Shown here: positions 14,423-23,524 of the stretch, piece by piece | Numbering within the stretch: position 1 is the stretch's first letter | How the letters are laid out: each line of letters begins with the position of its first letter | Assembly: GCA_045577735.1 (NCBI GenBank) | Contig: JAZNIY010000004.1 | Span: 1-64,000 of the forward strand | Reading direction: 5' to 3' | Origin: Stercoripulliclostridium_A sp045577735 | Lineage (GTDB): Bacteria > Bacillota > Clostridia > Christensenellales > DTU072 | DNA: 64,000 nt | Notes under the pieces: model-generated | The model's database searches: none | Told to the model about the DNA's origin: nothing | The model's input: only the letters and a program-made list of their open reading frames with translations | Program-made: the position numbers and the translations under genes

Positions 14423-16093
14423 ATGAAAAAGATTGGAATTTTACTTGTAATAATATTGATTTTATCGTTATCGCTGACAGTTTTTGCTTGTGATAATAAC
14501 AATTCTTATGGCACAACGAATGACGATAACGATAACAATCAAAATAATAACGTTACGGATGGTTTCATTAGTGGAAAGGCAACCATAGAAGAGCTTTCAG
14601 AAGACCTTGTAAAGAGTTTATTAAACACAGCAAAAACAGCAAGCACAAGTCGTTTGAACTCCACTAATAACCCTTGTGTTTCATGGCATATAATGATGGA
14701 CATGACCATCAATGGTCAAGTTTATTCTTGTGTCTTTGAGATTAATTACGATCATCGTGATAAATCAAAAACCGAAATGAAGCTGTTGGTTGTTAGAAAG
14801 GGAGAAGTAGATCCTTTTGTTTCACTATACTATTTCCAAGATGAGCCACAAAATGAAAAATGCCCTGGTAACCTGTATTTTCAATATGGAGATGCAAAGG
14901 TTAAAGTACCCGTTACCGACACGTTCTTAGGTCAATTGTTCCCCATTTCGTTTAATGGTGTTGAAGATAAAGTTGTTATAGGCTTTATTAGTGCCAATAT
15001 TTTCACAAAAGGCGATATTTTATATAAATATAAAGATGGAACTGACGGAAAACGTACTAGAAATTACGTGTTCCAAGTTGATATGAAGGCAACGCTCGTT
15101 AATATAGTAAATATGATGAATGGTGGAACCGGTTTCGATGGAATGTCCGAATCTATAAATTGGATTATTGAAAGTTTGTTTGGCGTTGAATCTGGAAAAA
15201 TAAACACACAATTGCCCGATACAACCATTACCATTGACGTAACTACTTCGGGTGGTTCTCGTAATTCACTTGGAACAGGTGCTATTTCAAATTTTAAATT
15301 ACGAGCTTCTGTTGCTGCAAGTGACTATAAAGATAGCATTTTCCGTGGAGAAAGTTACAATATAGGAATAGAGCTTGTTGAATTTAAAGCATCTTCAAAA
15401 TTAATAGAAGACTTTCCAAAAGAAGACTCATCAGTATTTGAAAGCTATTTGAGTTATTCTGAAACTGCACTCATTATTAATGGTGCATTGGTTTATCTAG
15501 ATGATGAAGAAAACCTTTATGACATAACTATAGGTTTTAGATATGATGGCTTGGCGGAATCTCAAAACCAAGATGAAGTAATGATCATTGTTACTGAGAA
15601 GGATAACCCAACGAAAAAGGTTGTCGAGCTTTATGCATTTGGAAATGAAGCACTATTCAATTTCCACTGCCCAACGGCAGGGGAATGGGTTGAGACAAGT
15701 TTCCCCTTTGATATTGACTATTTTATTGAATATGTAATGGATATAGCAAGCGTAGGAGATAGTTTTGGATTCCTTAAAACTGTTGCATATTCATTAGGCT
15801 CCATTCAAGTATGGGAAGATGGCAGTCTTTCTCTAAAGGTTAATAAAGAATTCTATAAAGGTCTTTTAAATTTGGACATAGAAGTGCTTGTGGCTGGATT
15901 AAAGCTTACTTGTAGCCATGCAGGTGGAACGCTTGAGCAACTGCCTAATGAGTTTATTGAACATGGTACTACGTTGGAAGACGTACTTTCAAGCATAGTA
16001 ATTGAAAGAGAATTATTGCTGATTTTTGACAATGGTGATGATTCCATTGATACTAGCGAGTCTTTGATAGACAAAACTATTTTTGAAGATTAA
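14423..16093 (+). CDS. Large lipoprotein of unknown function
   Basis: A 556-residue protein with a lipoprotein signal (MKKIGILL, hydrophobic core, lipobox FAC near residue 23) followed by an Asn/Asp-rich low-complexity linker (about 24-48) and then a long predominantly beta-strand extracellular region. I recognise no domain. It starts after AGGGGAAAGG, 28 bp downstream of proS, and ends at a strong terminator, so it closes the lipoprotein-proS-lipoprotein unit. Substrate binding or an envelope structural role is possible; neither is shown. Confidence 0.8.
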   Translation: MKKIGILLVIILILSLSLTVFACDNNNSYGTTNDDNDNNQNNNVTDGFISGKATIEELSEDLVKSLLNTAKTASTSRLNSTNNPCVSWHIMMDMTINGQVYSCVFEINYDHRDKSKTEMKLLVVRKGEVDPFVSLYYFQDEPQNEKCPGNLYFQYGDAKVKVPVTDTFLGQLFPISFNGVEDKVVIGFISANIFTKGDILYKYKDGTDGKRTRNYVFQVDMKATLVNIVNMMNGGTGFDGMSESINWIIESLFGVESGKINTQLPDTTITIDVTTSGGSRNSLGTGAISNFKLRASVAASDYKDSIFRGESYNIGIELVEFKASSKLIEDFPKEDSSVFESYLSYSETALIINGALVYLDDEENLYDITIGFRYDGLAESQNQDEVMIIVTEKDNPTKKVVELYAFGNEALFNFHCPTAGEWVETSFPFDIDYFIEYVMDIASVGDSFGFLKTVAYSLGSIQVWEDGSLSLKVNKEFYKGLLNLDIEVLVAGLKLTCSHAGGTLEQLPNEFIEHGTTLEDVLSSIVIERELLLIFDNGDDSIDTSESLIDKTIFED

Positions 16094-16107
16094 TTATTAT
16101 TAAAATT

Positions 16108-16137
16108 AAATCAGGGGCTCAAACGAGCCCCTGATTT
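16108..16137. terminator. Strong bidirectional terminator between the lipoprotein gene and dapB
   Basis: 13-bp perfect stem AAATCAGGGGCTC with AAAC loop, followed by a T-run; it serves both convergent transcription units. Confidence 0.92.
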
Positions 16138-16150
16138 TTTAAACGCTGAA

Positions 16151-16900
16151 TTAGAATAGCATGTTTTGCATATCATACAAGCCAGCTGGTTTGCTTACTA
16201 AGTATTCGGCGGCACGTATTGCACCTTCTGCAAAAATACCTTTGTTTTCACTTTCATGTTTTAAGGTAACAATTTCGTTGTTCATAATAAACATTACTTC
16301 ATGCTTACCAACAATGGTACCACCTCTAACTGCATGCATGCCTATTTCATTTTTAGAACGTTTGCCACAAATGCCTTCTCTCCCGTTTATAATTTCAAGG
16401 CCATCCATCTCGCTCTTAACAGCATTTGCAAGCATTAATGCAGTGCCAGAGGGAGCATCAACTTTTTTATTGTGGTGTTGTTCAATTATTTCAATATCGG
16501 AGGCGACTCCTAATAGTTTAGTTGCCTCTTTTACTAGTTTTATTAATGCGTTAACACCTACACTCATATTACCACTTCTAAAAATTGGGATGAGTTTAGA
16601 GGCTTCATTAATCATTGTAAGTTCATTTTCGCTATATCCGGTTGTACATAATACGCAAGGGGTATTGTTTTTCATGCAGTAGGATAGTATGTCCGGCAAT
16701 GCTGCTTTAACCGAAAAGTCTATTACACAATCAATTTTTTCTTTAACATCCTTTACGTTTTGATATACTGGAATATCGAAGTTTTCTTGCTTTGCGTATT
16801 TGTCTACACCACACACGCCCTTACAAGTAGGGTGGTCTTTTAAAGCATTGTATACTATTTTTCCCATTGTGCCGGCTATGCCGTAAATTAATATATCCAT
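16151..16900 (-). CDS. dapB: 4-hydroxy-tetrahydrodipicolinate reductase
   Basis: Reduces hydroxy-tetrahydrodipicolinate to tetrahydrodipicolinate on the way to diaminopimelate and lysine. The 249-residue protein has the Rossmann loop YGIAGTMGK near 5-13 and the catalytic EQHHNKKVDAPSGTA segment near 145-159 with the His-His pair and the Lys. ATG 16900 is used; an in-frame TTG at 16924 would extend it into dapA. There is no obvious Shine-Dalgarno, so initiation probably depends on coupling with dapA, whose stop lies 4 bp upstream. Confidence 0.95.
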   Translation of the reverse strand: MDILIYGIAGTMGKIVYNALKDHPTCKGVCGVDKYAKQENFDIPVYQNVKDVKEKIDCVIDFSVKAALPDILSYCMKNNTPCVLCTTGYSENELTMINEASKLIPIFRSGNMSVGVNALIKLVKEATKLLGVASDIEIIEQHHNKKVDAPSGTALMLANAVKSEMDGLEIINGREGICGKRSKNEIGMHAVRGGTIVGKHEVMFIMNNEIVTLKHESENKGIFAEGAIRAAEYLVSKPAGLYDMQNMLF

Positions 16901-16904
16901 AGTC

Positions 16905-17786
16905 TTATAATAAGTTGAATCCAAATTTTACAAGCTCATCGCGAATGTAATCTACCTTGGTTGAAGGAGTTAAAGGTAAACGCATATAATCATCTTTGAT
17001 TAATCCTACGAGTTTAGCTGCACATTTAACAGGAATAGGGTTAACCTCGCTAAATAATGCATCAACCAAAGGATTGAGTTTAAATTGCATTTCTCTACAT
17101 TTTTCTACATCACCATTAAAGTAGCTTTCGCAAAGATCATGCATATATTGAGGGCATATGTTAGAAGCAACGCTAATAATACCAATGCCACCTAGTGCAA
17201 GAATAGGTAGTATTAGTCCATCATCTCCTGAGTAGATATCGAGTTTGTTTTTACACAATCTTGCGACTTCCATAAATTGGTTTATATTGCCACTAGCCTC
17301 TTTAATTGCAGTAATGCCTTTGTATCCTGCAAGCTTTAGAGCTGTTTCAGGGGCGATGTTAACACCGGTTCTACCAGGAACGTTATACATAATAATAGGA
17401 AGGTTGACGTTATCTGCTATGGCTTTATAGTGAGCAATGATGCCATTTTGAGTACATTTATTATAATAAGGAGTAACTGTCAAAATTGCATCAGCACCCA
17501 ATTCCTCATTTTCTTTTGCGTATTCTATAACAGTATACGTATTATTAGAACCAGCGCCTAATATAACGGGAACGCGTTTATTTACGATTTCAATAACGGT
17601 AGAAGCAACTTTTGTGCGTTCTTTGTGTGTCATTGTGGTGGGTTCACCAGTGGTACCATTAATTACCAAAGCATCGATATTTCCATCAAGTTGGTTTTTT
17701 ACCAATTTTTCAAGATTATCATAGTCAACTTTGTCATTTACAAATGGTGTTATTAAAGCCGTGGCGGCACCTTTAAATATCGACAT
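16905..17786 (-). CDS. dapA: 4-hydroxy-tetrahydrodipicolinate synthase
   Basis: Condenses pyruvate with aspartate semialdehyde, the first committed step to diaminopimelate. The 293-residue TIM barrel shows GTTGEPTTM (about 43-51), the catalytic tyrosine in YNVPGRTG (about 133-140), and the Schiff-base lysine in ITAIKEASG (near 161). AAAGGAGAG lies before ATG 17786. It is the middle gene of asd-dapA-dapB, 14 bp after asd. Confidence 0.97.
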   Translation of the reverse strand: MSIFKGAATALITPFVNDKVDYDNLEKLVKNQLDGNIDALVINGTTGEPTTMTHKERTKVASTVIEIVNKRVPVILGAGSNNTYTVIEYAKENEELGADAILTVTPYYNKCTQNGIIAHYKAIADNVNLPIIMYNVPGRTGVNIAPETALKLAGYKGITAIKEASGNINQFMEVARLCKNKLDIYSGDDGLILPILALGGIGIISVASNICPQYMHDLCESYFNGDVEKCREMQFKLNPLVDALFSEVNPIPVKCAAKLVGLIKDDYMRLPLTPSTKVDYIRDELVKFGFNLL

Positions 17787-17800
17787 GGTTCTCTCCTTTA

Positions 17801-18790
17801 TTATAGAGCATCGTGTGCAATTAGATATTCTGCAATTTGTACAGCATTAGTAGCAGCACCTTTGCGGATATTATCGGCTACAACCCATATATTACAGCCA
17901 CTTTCAACAGTATCATCTATACGAATGCGTCCAACGTAGACTTCATCGGTATTTTCAGCATAAATAGGCATAGGGTACTTTAGGTTCTTAACGTCATCTA
18001 CAACAACCAATCCTTGCATACCATTAAAAGCATCAATTATACCTTCTAGAGTACAAGGGGAATTGAACTCAATATTGATAGATTCGCTGTGTCCATGTGC
18101 AACAGGAACTCTAACGGTAGTTGCAGTAACTTTAATTGAATAATCGTTTAAAATCTTTTTGGTTTCTTTAATCATTTTTTCCTCTTCTTTGGTATAACCA
18201 TTGTCTAGGAATACGTCGATGTGAGGAATCAAATTACCCTTGATTTGGTAGGGGAATTTGTTGGTAGTTCCGTCTTTAAGATCATTAAAACCAGCAACAC
18301 CTGCGCCACTAACGGCTTGATAAGTGGAGTATATAACTCTCTTTAGACCATACTTATCTTGCAATGGTTTAAGAGCAACCATAGCTTGAATAGTAGAGCA
18401 ATTTGGATTTGCAATAATGCCTTTATTGGTTAAAGCAACTTCACCATTAACTTCTGGGACAACAAGTGGAACGTCATCGTACATGCGCCATTGACTGCTG
18501 TTGTCTATAACGGTAGCGCCAATTTCTACAAATTGAGGAGCATATTCTTTAGAAATGGATCCACCAGCAGAGAAAAGAGCAACATTTATTCCTTTGCCCT
18601 TAATGTTTTCAGGAGTTAGTTCTATAATGGTGTGCTTTTCGCCCATAAACTCAATTTCTTTACCTGCAGATTTAGCACTAGCAAAGAGGTAATATTTGGA
18701 TACGGGAAGTTTTCTTTCTTCTAAAACTTCTAAAAATTTGCTACCAACCATACCGGTTGCGCCTACTACTGCCATAACATATTGTTTCAT
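17801..18790 (-). CDS. asd: Aspartate-semialdehyde dehydrogenase
   Basis: Makes aspartate semialdehyde from aspartyl phosphate with NADPH, feeding dapA next door. The 329-residue protein has the N-terminal VVGATGMVGSKF loop, the catalytic cysteine in NPNCSTIQ (about C128), and the active-site His in VPVAHGHSE. GGAGGT precedes the ATG at 18790. First gene of the asd-dapA-dapB operon; the leader is only about 30 nt, so a lysine riboswitch is excluded. Confidence 0.97.
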   Translation of the reverse strand: MKQYVMAVVGATGMVGSKFLEVLEERKLPVSKYYLFASAKSAGKEIEFMGEKHTIIELTPENIKGKGINVALFSAGGSISKEYAPQFVEIGATVIDNSSQWRMYDDVPLVVPEVNGEVALTNKGIIANPNCSTIQAMVALKPLQDKYGLKRVIYSTYQAVSGAGVAGFNDLKDGTTNKFPYQIKGNLIPHIDVFLDNGYTKEEEKMIKETKKILNDYSIKVTATTVRVPVAHGHSESINIEFNSPCTLEGIIDAFNGMQGLVVVDDVKNLKYPMPIYAENTDEVYVGRIRIDDTVESGCNIWVVADNIRKGAATNAVQIAEYLIAHDAL

Positions 18791-18826
18791 TAATAGAGAC
18801 CTCCGTCTACTTAAATATTTTATTCA

Positions 18827-18855
18827 ATTATATAAACTTTGTTTAACAATGTCAA
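18827..18855 (-). promoter_or_regulatory. Consensus promoter of asd-dapA-dapB
   Basis: Minus-strand TTGACA (18850-18855), 17-bp spacer, TATAAT (18827-18832), 37 bp from the start codon. Confidence 0.9.
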
Positions 18856-18873
18856 ATATATAAATAAATATAT

Positions 18874-18902
18874 TTGCATTAAATTAGAATTTGTTTTATA
18901 AT
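18874..18902 (+). promoter_or_regulatory. Promoter for the YesL-like gene, hslO and TPR gene
   Basis: TTGCAT (18874-18879), 17-bp spacer, TATAAT (18897-18902), 32 bp before the start at 18934; divergent from the asd promoter. Confidence 0.75.
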
Positions 18903-18933
18903 AGTATGCGAATAATTATGTAGTGAGGATACT

Positions 18934-20013
18934 ATGGCAAATACTCAAAACAAAGAAAAAAAGGTTAGCGAGTTTAAACTATACCTTTTGAAATCATTTG
19001 CACTTGCACCCGAAGCGCGCAACGAGGAAAAGAAAGAAGATTATCCCGGTGGTAGGTTTAAGAGGTTTAAAGACATGTTTAAGGCATGCTCACAAGACCT
19101 TATGATGGTTAACGTATTAACAATATTGTTCGCGTTACCCATAATCGCTATCGTAATGTTTGTTACTATTTTGGGCGCTGAAAGTTTTGGATATATGTTA
19201 GAATCTATTAAAGAAACTCCTTACCTAATGAATGGTCTTGGACTAGGTTTATCAGCAGGGGCTTCAATCGCAACCACAAAAGTTACCATGATTTTAAGCT
19301 ATCGTATTATGATATTAGGTATAGCTTTATTCATTCCTGTTTTGGGTGTTGGGTTTGCCGGTGCTATGTACGTTTGTCAAAAAATCGTTTGGGGTGAAAA
19401 ATTCCTTACAAAGAAAGATAAAAGAACTGGGGCTGACGTTAATCGTACAGTTACCGAATTTTTCCGTGGCGTAAAATTGTATTGGAAAGAAATGGTTTTG
19501 GCATTTAGCATATATGCTGTTTTCTTTGCTGGTGGCGCAGAACTCATTCTTGAATTTGTAAGTGCATTATGGGGTGGATATGCTAATGTTGGACACTACT
19601 TTGCAGTTATAATTGGCGCTATAATATTGCTACTTTCATCTATGATATTTGTCAATTTGGTACCCCAAGTTGTAAGTTATGATAAGACTTTGAAGTTTGC
19701 GGAAAAGCTTAAAAACGCATTCTTATACACGATTACGTTCTTTGTTCCTTGTCTATTTATGACTGCATTCACGTTTGCTCCTTTAGCGCTAATGTTTATA
19801 GGAGGTATGTTTACTTTCATCGTTATTATTCTTTGCATGAGTGTAGGCCTTTCCTATATGGCGCTTGTAATGGCAAATTACGGTGATTATAACAGTGAAA
19901 ACGTTTTGCAAAATTTATATGTACAAGCTCAAGTAGTAGAAACTCGTAAATCTAAAAAGGAAAAGAAAGGCACTACTTCTGGCCCTGTAAGTTATAAGAA
20001 AAAGAAAAAATAG
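18934..20013 (+). CDS. YesL-like (DUF624-type) multi-pass membrane protein
   Basis: A 359-residue integral membrane protein with about six hydrophobic spans (near 57-80, 121-150, 187-212, 224-246, 262-283 and 286-310). The FFRGVKLYWKEM stretch before the fourth span resembles the FxxxFKxNWK motif of YesL/DUF624 proteins. The N-terminal 50 residues and the C-terminal tail (KKEKKG, KKKKK) are highly charged and probably cytoplasmic. Family function is unknown, often near carbohydrate uptake genes. The hslO start follows 2 bp after its stop. Confidence 0.6.
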   Translation: MANTQNKEKKVSEFKLYLLKSFALAPEARNEEKKEDYPGGRFKRFKDMFKACSQDLMMVNVLTILFALPIIAIVMFVTILGAESFGYMLESIKETPYLMNGLGLGLSAGASIATTKVTMILSYRIMILGIALFIPVLGVGFAGAMYVCQKIVWGEKFLTKKDKRTGADVNRTVTEFFRGVKLYWKEMVLAFSIYAVFFAGGAELILEFVSALWGGYANVGHYFAVIIGAIILLLSSMIFVNLVPQVVSYDKTLKFAEKLKNAFLYTITFFVPCLFMTAFTFAPLALMFIGGMFTFIVIILCMSVGLSYMALVMANYGDYNSENVLQNLYVQAQVVETRKSKKEKKGTTSGPVSYKKKKK

Positions 20014-20015
20014 TT

Positions 20016-20888
20016 ATGGATAAAATTATTAAAGCAGTTTTATTTGGTGGAAAGGCTCGTGTTGCCTTTATAGATACCACCGAAACCGTAAATAAAGCTA
20101 TAAAGGTACATGATTTAACGCCCTTAGCAGCAGCGGCTTTGGGGCGCTCTTTAACTGTTGGTGCTTACATAGAATCTAATCTTAAGCATGAAACCAATAA
20201 GTTTAATTTAATCATCAATGGTGGTGGTCCTATTGGAAAAATCTACGTTACGTCCGATAGGGTGGGGACTGTTAAAGGGTTGGTAGAAAACCCACAAGTT
20301 GATTTGCCTTTAAGAGAAGATGGCAAACTAGACGTTGGTGGCGCTGTTGGCATCAATGGAGACATCGTTATTATTAAAGACTTAGGCCTTAAAGAGCCAT
20401 ACGTAGGACGCTCTGCTTTAGTAAGCGGCGAAATAGCAGAGGATTATAATAATTATTTGTTTAAGAGCGAGGGTATATTAAACGCTGTTGCACTTGGTGT
20501 ATTAAATGATAAAGATGGTTGCAAAGCAGCAGGCGGTATAATAGTTGAAGCTATGCCAGATGCTGATGATAATATGATAGTAGTATTGGAAGACGTAATG
20601 ACCAACTTTACTAATATCTCTGCAATGATAGCAGAAAAGGGGATAGATGAAATTGCTAATTACTACTTTGGTCATTTAGATGCTGAGTTTTTCCCAGAGC
20701 AAAGTGTTCAATTTAGATGTGATTGTTGGCACAAGGTTCGTAGAATCATAAAGTCTTTAGGCCGTAAAGAAGTTGAAGATATTATGAAAGAACAAGGAAT
20801 GTTAGAAATCAAATGTGATTATTGTCGCAAGAATTACGTTTACACTGAAAAAGATTTAGATTATCTTTTTGAGGAAGATAATAAGTGA
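20016..20888 (+). CDS. hslO: Redox-regulated chaperone Hsp33
   Basis: Holdase chaperone activated when oxidation releases zinc from its C-terminal cysteines. The 290-residue protein has the Hsp33 N-domain and the zinc site as CDC (C235, C237) and CDYC (C267, C270), the expected CxC plus CxxC arrangement. It is cotranscribed with the membrane protein upstream and overlaps the TPR-like gene by 4 bp. Confidence 0.96.
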   Translation: MDKIIKAVLFGGKARVAFIDTTETVNKAIKVHDLTPLAAAALGRSLTVGAYIESNLKHETNKFNLIINGGGPIGKIYVTSDRVGTVKGLVENPQVDLPLREDGKLDVGGAVGINGDIVIIKDLGLKEPYVGRSALVSGEIAEDYNNYLFKSEGILNAVALGVLNDKDGCKAAGGIIVEAMPDADDNMIVVLEDVMTNFTNISAMIAEKGIDEIANYYFGHLDAEFFPEQSVQFRCDCWHKVRRIIKSLGRKEVEDIMKEQGMLEIKCDYCRKNYVYTEKDLDYLFEEDNK

Positions 20889-22528
20889 GGATAATTGCTT
20901 TTAACGAAAATAGTGAATTTAACTATGGTCTTGCTCTTAAAAAAATAGAAGAGCAAGATTTTCTTTTTGCTATAAGATTGTTAAAAGATGCAATTAAAAT
21001 CGATAAAAACCCTAAGTATTACATAGAGTTAGCAGAATTATATTATAAATTAGGACAATATGAGGAAAGTACTGCAACTTATCTAGAATTGTCAAATCAT
21101 ATACTAACCATGGAAATAGCATTAGGGGTTTTACATAGTCACCAAGCAAGTTTAGACGTAAGCCTTAATCCTGACGGATTATCAATTTCCTCAGGTTCTT
21201 TCTTTAAAATATCGAGAAATCATTTAGAAAATCATCATTTAAATAGAATTTTAAAAGAATATCAAAATATTGCTCTAAATGATTTTGAGCCTAAAATGAT
21301 TGACGTTAAAGAAAATAGTGCGTTGAGAAAATTGTCAAATGCTAAAGAGTTAGCTCTAGCCGGTGATTATGTTAAGGCTATGAATATCCTTGACTCGATT
21401 AATGATGATAGGTTTCAGAATAAGATTTTAGAATTAAGAATCATAATTCATTTTGGAATGGGCGAGTATGAAAACGTGCTACGAGAATGTAATAGGTATA
21501 ACGAAAAGATTAAAGGCAATCCAACGGTCGCACGAAGCTTATTGTATGCATTATACGTTTTGGATGGTAAACAAATTTCTCCTAAGTTCCGAAATACTTT
21601 TAATGATTTTGAAGAAGATCTTTTGGGTACAAATAACCCTCAAAAGATAATAGCATTATATGAATTGGCCGAAATGGTAGGATATACCTCTGGTGCCAAG
21701 AAACTAATGAAAAAAATGGTAAAGCGATTCCCTTATGATTTGTCTACGGCAGTTTATGCTATTGCTTACTATGGTGCAAATGAAAATCAAAAAGAATTGG
21801 ACAAACTTCTTAGTCGTCTGAATGAAACTCATACAAATAGTCCTAGCGTGGCTTTTTATAATTGCATGCGCAGGGCAATAGAAGATAGTATTGTGTCGTA
21901 CGATGCATGGTATGGTTTAGTGGATGGACAAATAGTAGCAAACTACGTTCAATTATTCGTCTATGAATACATAAAGTTATTAGTATCTGATGCTGTCTAT
22001 TATGATGAGGATTTGTTAAAATCTGCTATTACGTATTTTGGTGTTGATGAACTGAAAGATTTTTTAACCATTAAACAATTAGAAAACTTGCCTCAGTATA
22101 AGGAAATATTAATTTGGGGGATAGAAAACCCGTATTTGGGTCTCGAAAACAAAGTTTTACTTGTAAATTTATATGTTTCAAAATATCCAAATTCAGACAG
22201 AACCTTTATCATTCCTACAGAGCTAGGTATAAGTTGTCTAAGATTAAGTGGGCGTAAGGCCGATATGTTTGAATGTAGTCCTAACAGTGTGTATAATACA
22301 GTTTATTCCAATATTATTTTCACGGAGCACGATTTTGATTCGAGGGTGCTTTGGAATACTGTTAATAAGGTTTGTCTTTTAGGCGATTACAATAAGAATC
22401 TCTTGTGTGCTTGCGCACATTGTTTATATTATAAACATAAAAAATACGAGCCCTTAGAAGAGCTCGTAGCAAGCACGTATCATGTGTCTGTGATTGATTT
22501 AAAGGAATTAATTCAATTAACTTTTTGA
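20885..22528 (+). CDS. TPR-like protein of unknown function
   Basis: A 547-residue protein with helix-turn-helix pairs typical of tetratricopeptide repeats near the N-terminus (YYIELAELYYKLGQYEES, about residues 32-49, and further pairs to about 110, then 155-230). No signal peptide or membrane span is seen, so it is probably cytoplasmic. It starts with GTG overlapping the hslO stop (GTGA), a tight translational coupling. The C-terminal half (about 330-547) shows no domain I know, although VSKYPN (about 438) and the cysteine-rich CACAHCLYYKH (about 503-513) resemble SprT-like or peptidase sequence only faintly. Confidence 0.75.
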   Translation: MRIIAFNENSEFNYGLALKKIEEQDFLFAIRLLKDAIKIDKNPKYYIELAELYYKLGQYEESTATYLELSNHILTMEIALGVLHSHQASLDVSLNPDGLSISSGSFFKISRNHLENHHLNRILKEYQNIALNDFEPKMIDVKENSALRKLSNAKELALAGDYVKAMNILDSINDDRFQNKILELRIIIHFGMGEYENVLRECNRYNEKIKGNPTVARSLLYALYVLDGKQISPKFRNTFNDFEEDLLGTNNPQKIIALYELAEMVGYTSGAKKLMKKMVKRFPYDLSTAVYAIAYYGANENQKELDKLLSRLNETHTNSPSVAFYNCMRRAIEDSIVSYDAWYGLVDGQIVANYVQLFVYEYIKLLVSDAVYYDEDLLKSAITYFGVDELKDFLTIKQLENLPQYKEILIWGIENPYLGLENKVLLVNLYVSKYPNSDRTFIIPTELGISCLRLSGRKADMFECSPNSVYNTVYSNIIFTEHDFDSRVLWNTVNKVCLLGDYNKNLLCACAHCLYYKHKKYEPLEELVASTYHVSVIDLKELIQLTF

Positions 22529-22529
22529 T

Positions 22530-23516
22530 TTATTCAGTTTTGATGGAAGAGGTGGGCATATAGGGCTTCACCTTATTTACTAATATCCAGCGTCCGAGTG
22601 TTGCAACAGCAAAACCTACGTAATATCCAAATAGTGCATCAGATAAATAGTGCGCTGTGTTAACAACCCTTGAAAGGCCAACTAGTCCAGTGTAAACCAT
22701 AGGAATTGTCCAGAATACCCATTTGTATTTTTTGACTTCCGGGAATAGATCGGGCACTATTATTAAGCCAAAACTAGCAGCAGCAGCGACAGTATGTCCG
22801 CTTGGGAAAGATTGGAATGGGCTTGAAATATGGTCTGCATCAAACAAAGCCATATAAGCTTCAGTACGTATTTCAGGCTTAGAGAATGAATTAATTATGT
22901 ACCATGGGGTATATCCATCATAATTATAGTTAGGATACATTTCATGTAAACCCACGCCATATTGAGGGTTTCCCGGAGTCATTGTGCGATAGCGTTGGCG
23001 AGCCCAAACGAATTTCATTACTTGAACGATGGCATTGCCAGCGGCTGCGACAAAGGCTAAGAAAAGTGCAAACCAGAATACCTTTTGTCTCTTGTCTGCT
23101 GGAACGGCGTGGAATGCAAGTATTGTAAGGAACGTCATTATGATTGAGAATACAATAATATAAACAACGGAATACATTACATTTTCAGACACAAAATTGT
23201 CCCAGAACCACATGTAGATGGCGGCAAGATAACCAACAAAAGTAATTAAAGCACCGGCTACTTTGTTAAAAATAAATTTTTGTTTTGAACTTTTTCCAAA
23301 ATCTTGATAGAACAATATTCCACCTAAAATTGGTGCAGCGAGATAGGTCGGCATTTCACCAAGGTTTGCAAAATATTGACCATACAACGACTTAGTATTA
23401 TCAAGCGCTTTGTTGATTTGGAGATCAAAAAATGCCGTTACAATAGCTAACGTAACAAATATGCCTGTGGCAACGGCTATTTCGATCCATGCTTTTTTTG
23501 TGATCTTTTTAATCAT
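22530..23516 (-). CDS. PAP2-superfamily membrane phosphatase
   Basis: A 328-residue, multi-span membrane protein with the lipid phosphatase motifs: RQRYR...P near 173-180, PSGH near 237-240 and SRVVNTAHYLSD at about 283-294. Such enzymes dephosphorylate phosphatidic acid, undecaprenyl pyrophosphate or related lipids at the outer face of the membrane. The segment between motifs 1 and 2 is unusually long (about 55 residues), with a Tyr-rich stretch. AGGAGTT precedes ATG 23516, 8 bp after glyS. Its stop lies 1 bp from that of the convergent TPR gene with no clear terminator between. Confidence 0.87.
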   Translation of the reverse strand: MIKKITKKAWIEIAVATGIFVTLAIVTAFFDLQINKALDNTKSLYGQYFANLGEMPTYLAAPILGGILFYQDFGKSSKQKFIFNKVAGALITFVGYLAAIYMWFWDNFVSENVMYSVVYIIVFSIIMTFLTILAFHAVPADKRQKVFWFALFLAFVAAAGNAIVQVMKFVWARQRYRTMTPGNPQYGVGLHEMYPNYNYDGYTPWYIINSFSKPEIRTEAYMALFDADHISSPFQSFPSGHTVAAAASFGLIIVPDLFPEVKKYKWVFWTIPMVYTGLVGLSRVVNTAHYLSDALFGYYVGFAVATLGRWILVNKVKPYMPTSSIKTE

Positions 23517-23524
23517 TTTAACTC

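Noticed and set aside
18790..18934. Possible lysine riboswitch before asd
   Set aside because: The leader after the mapped -10 box is only about 30 nt.
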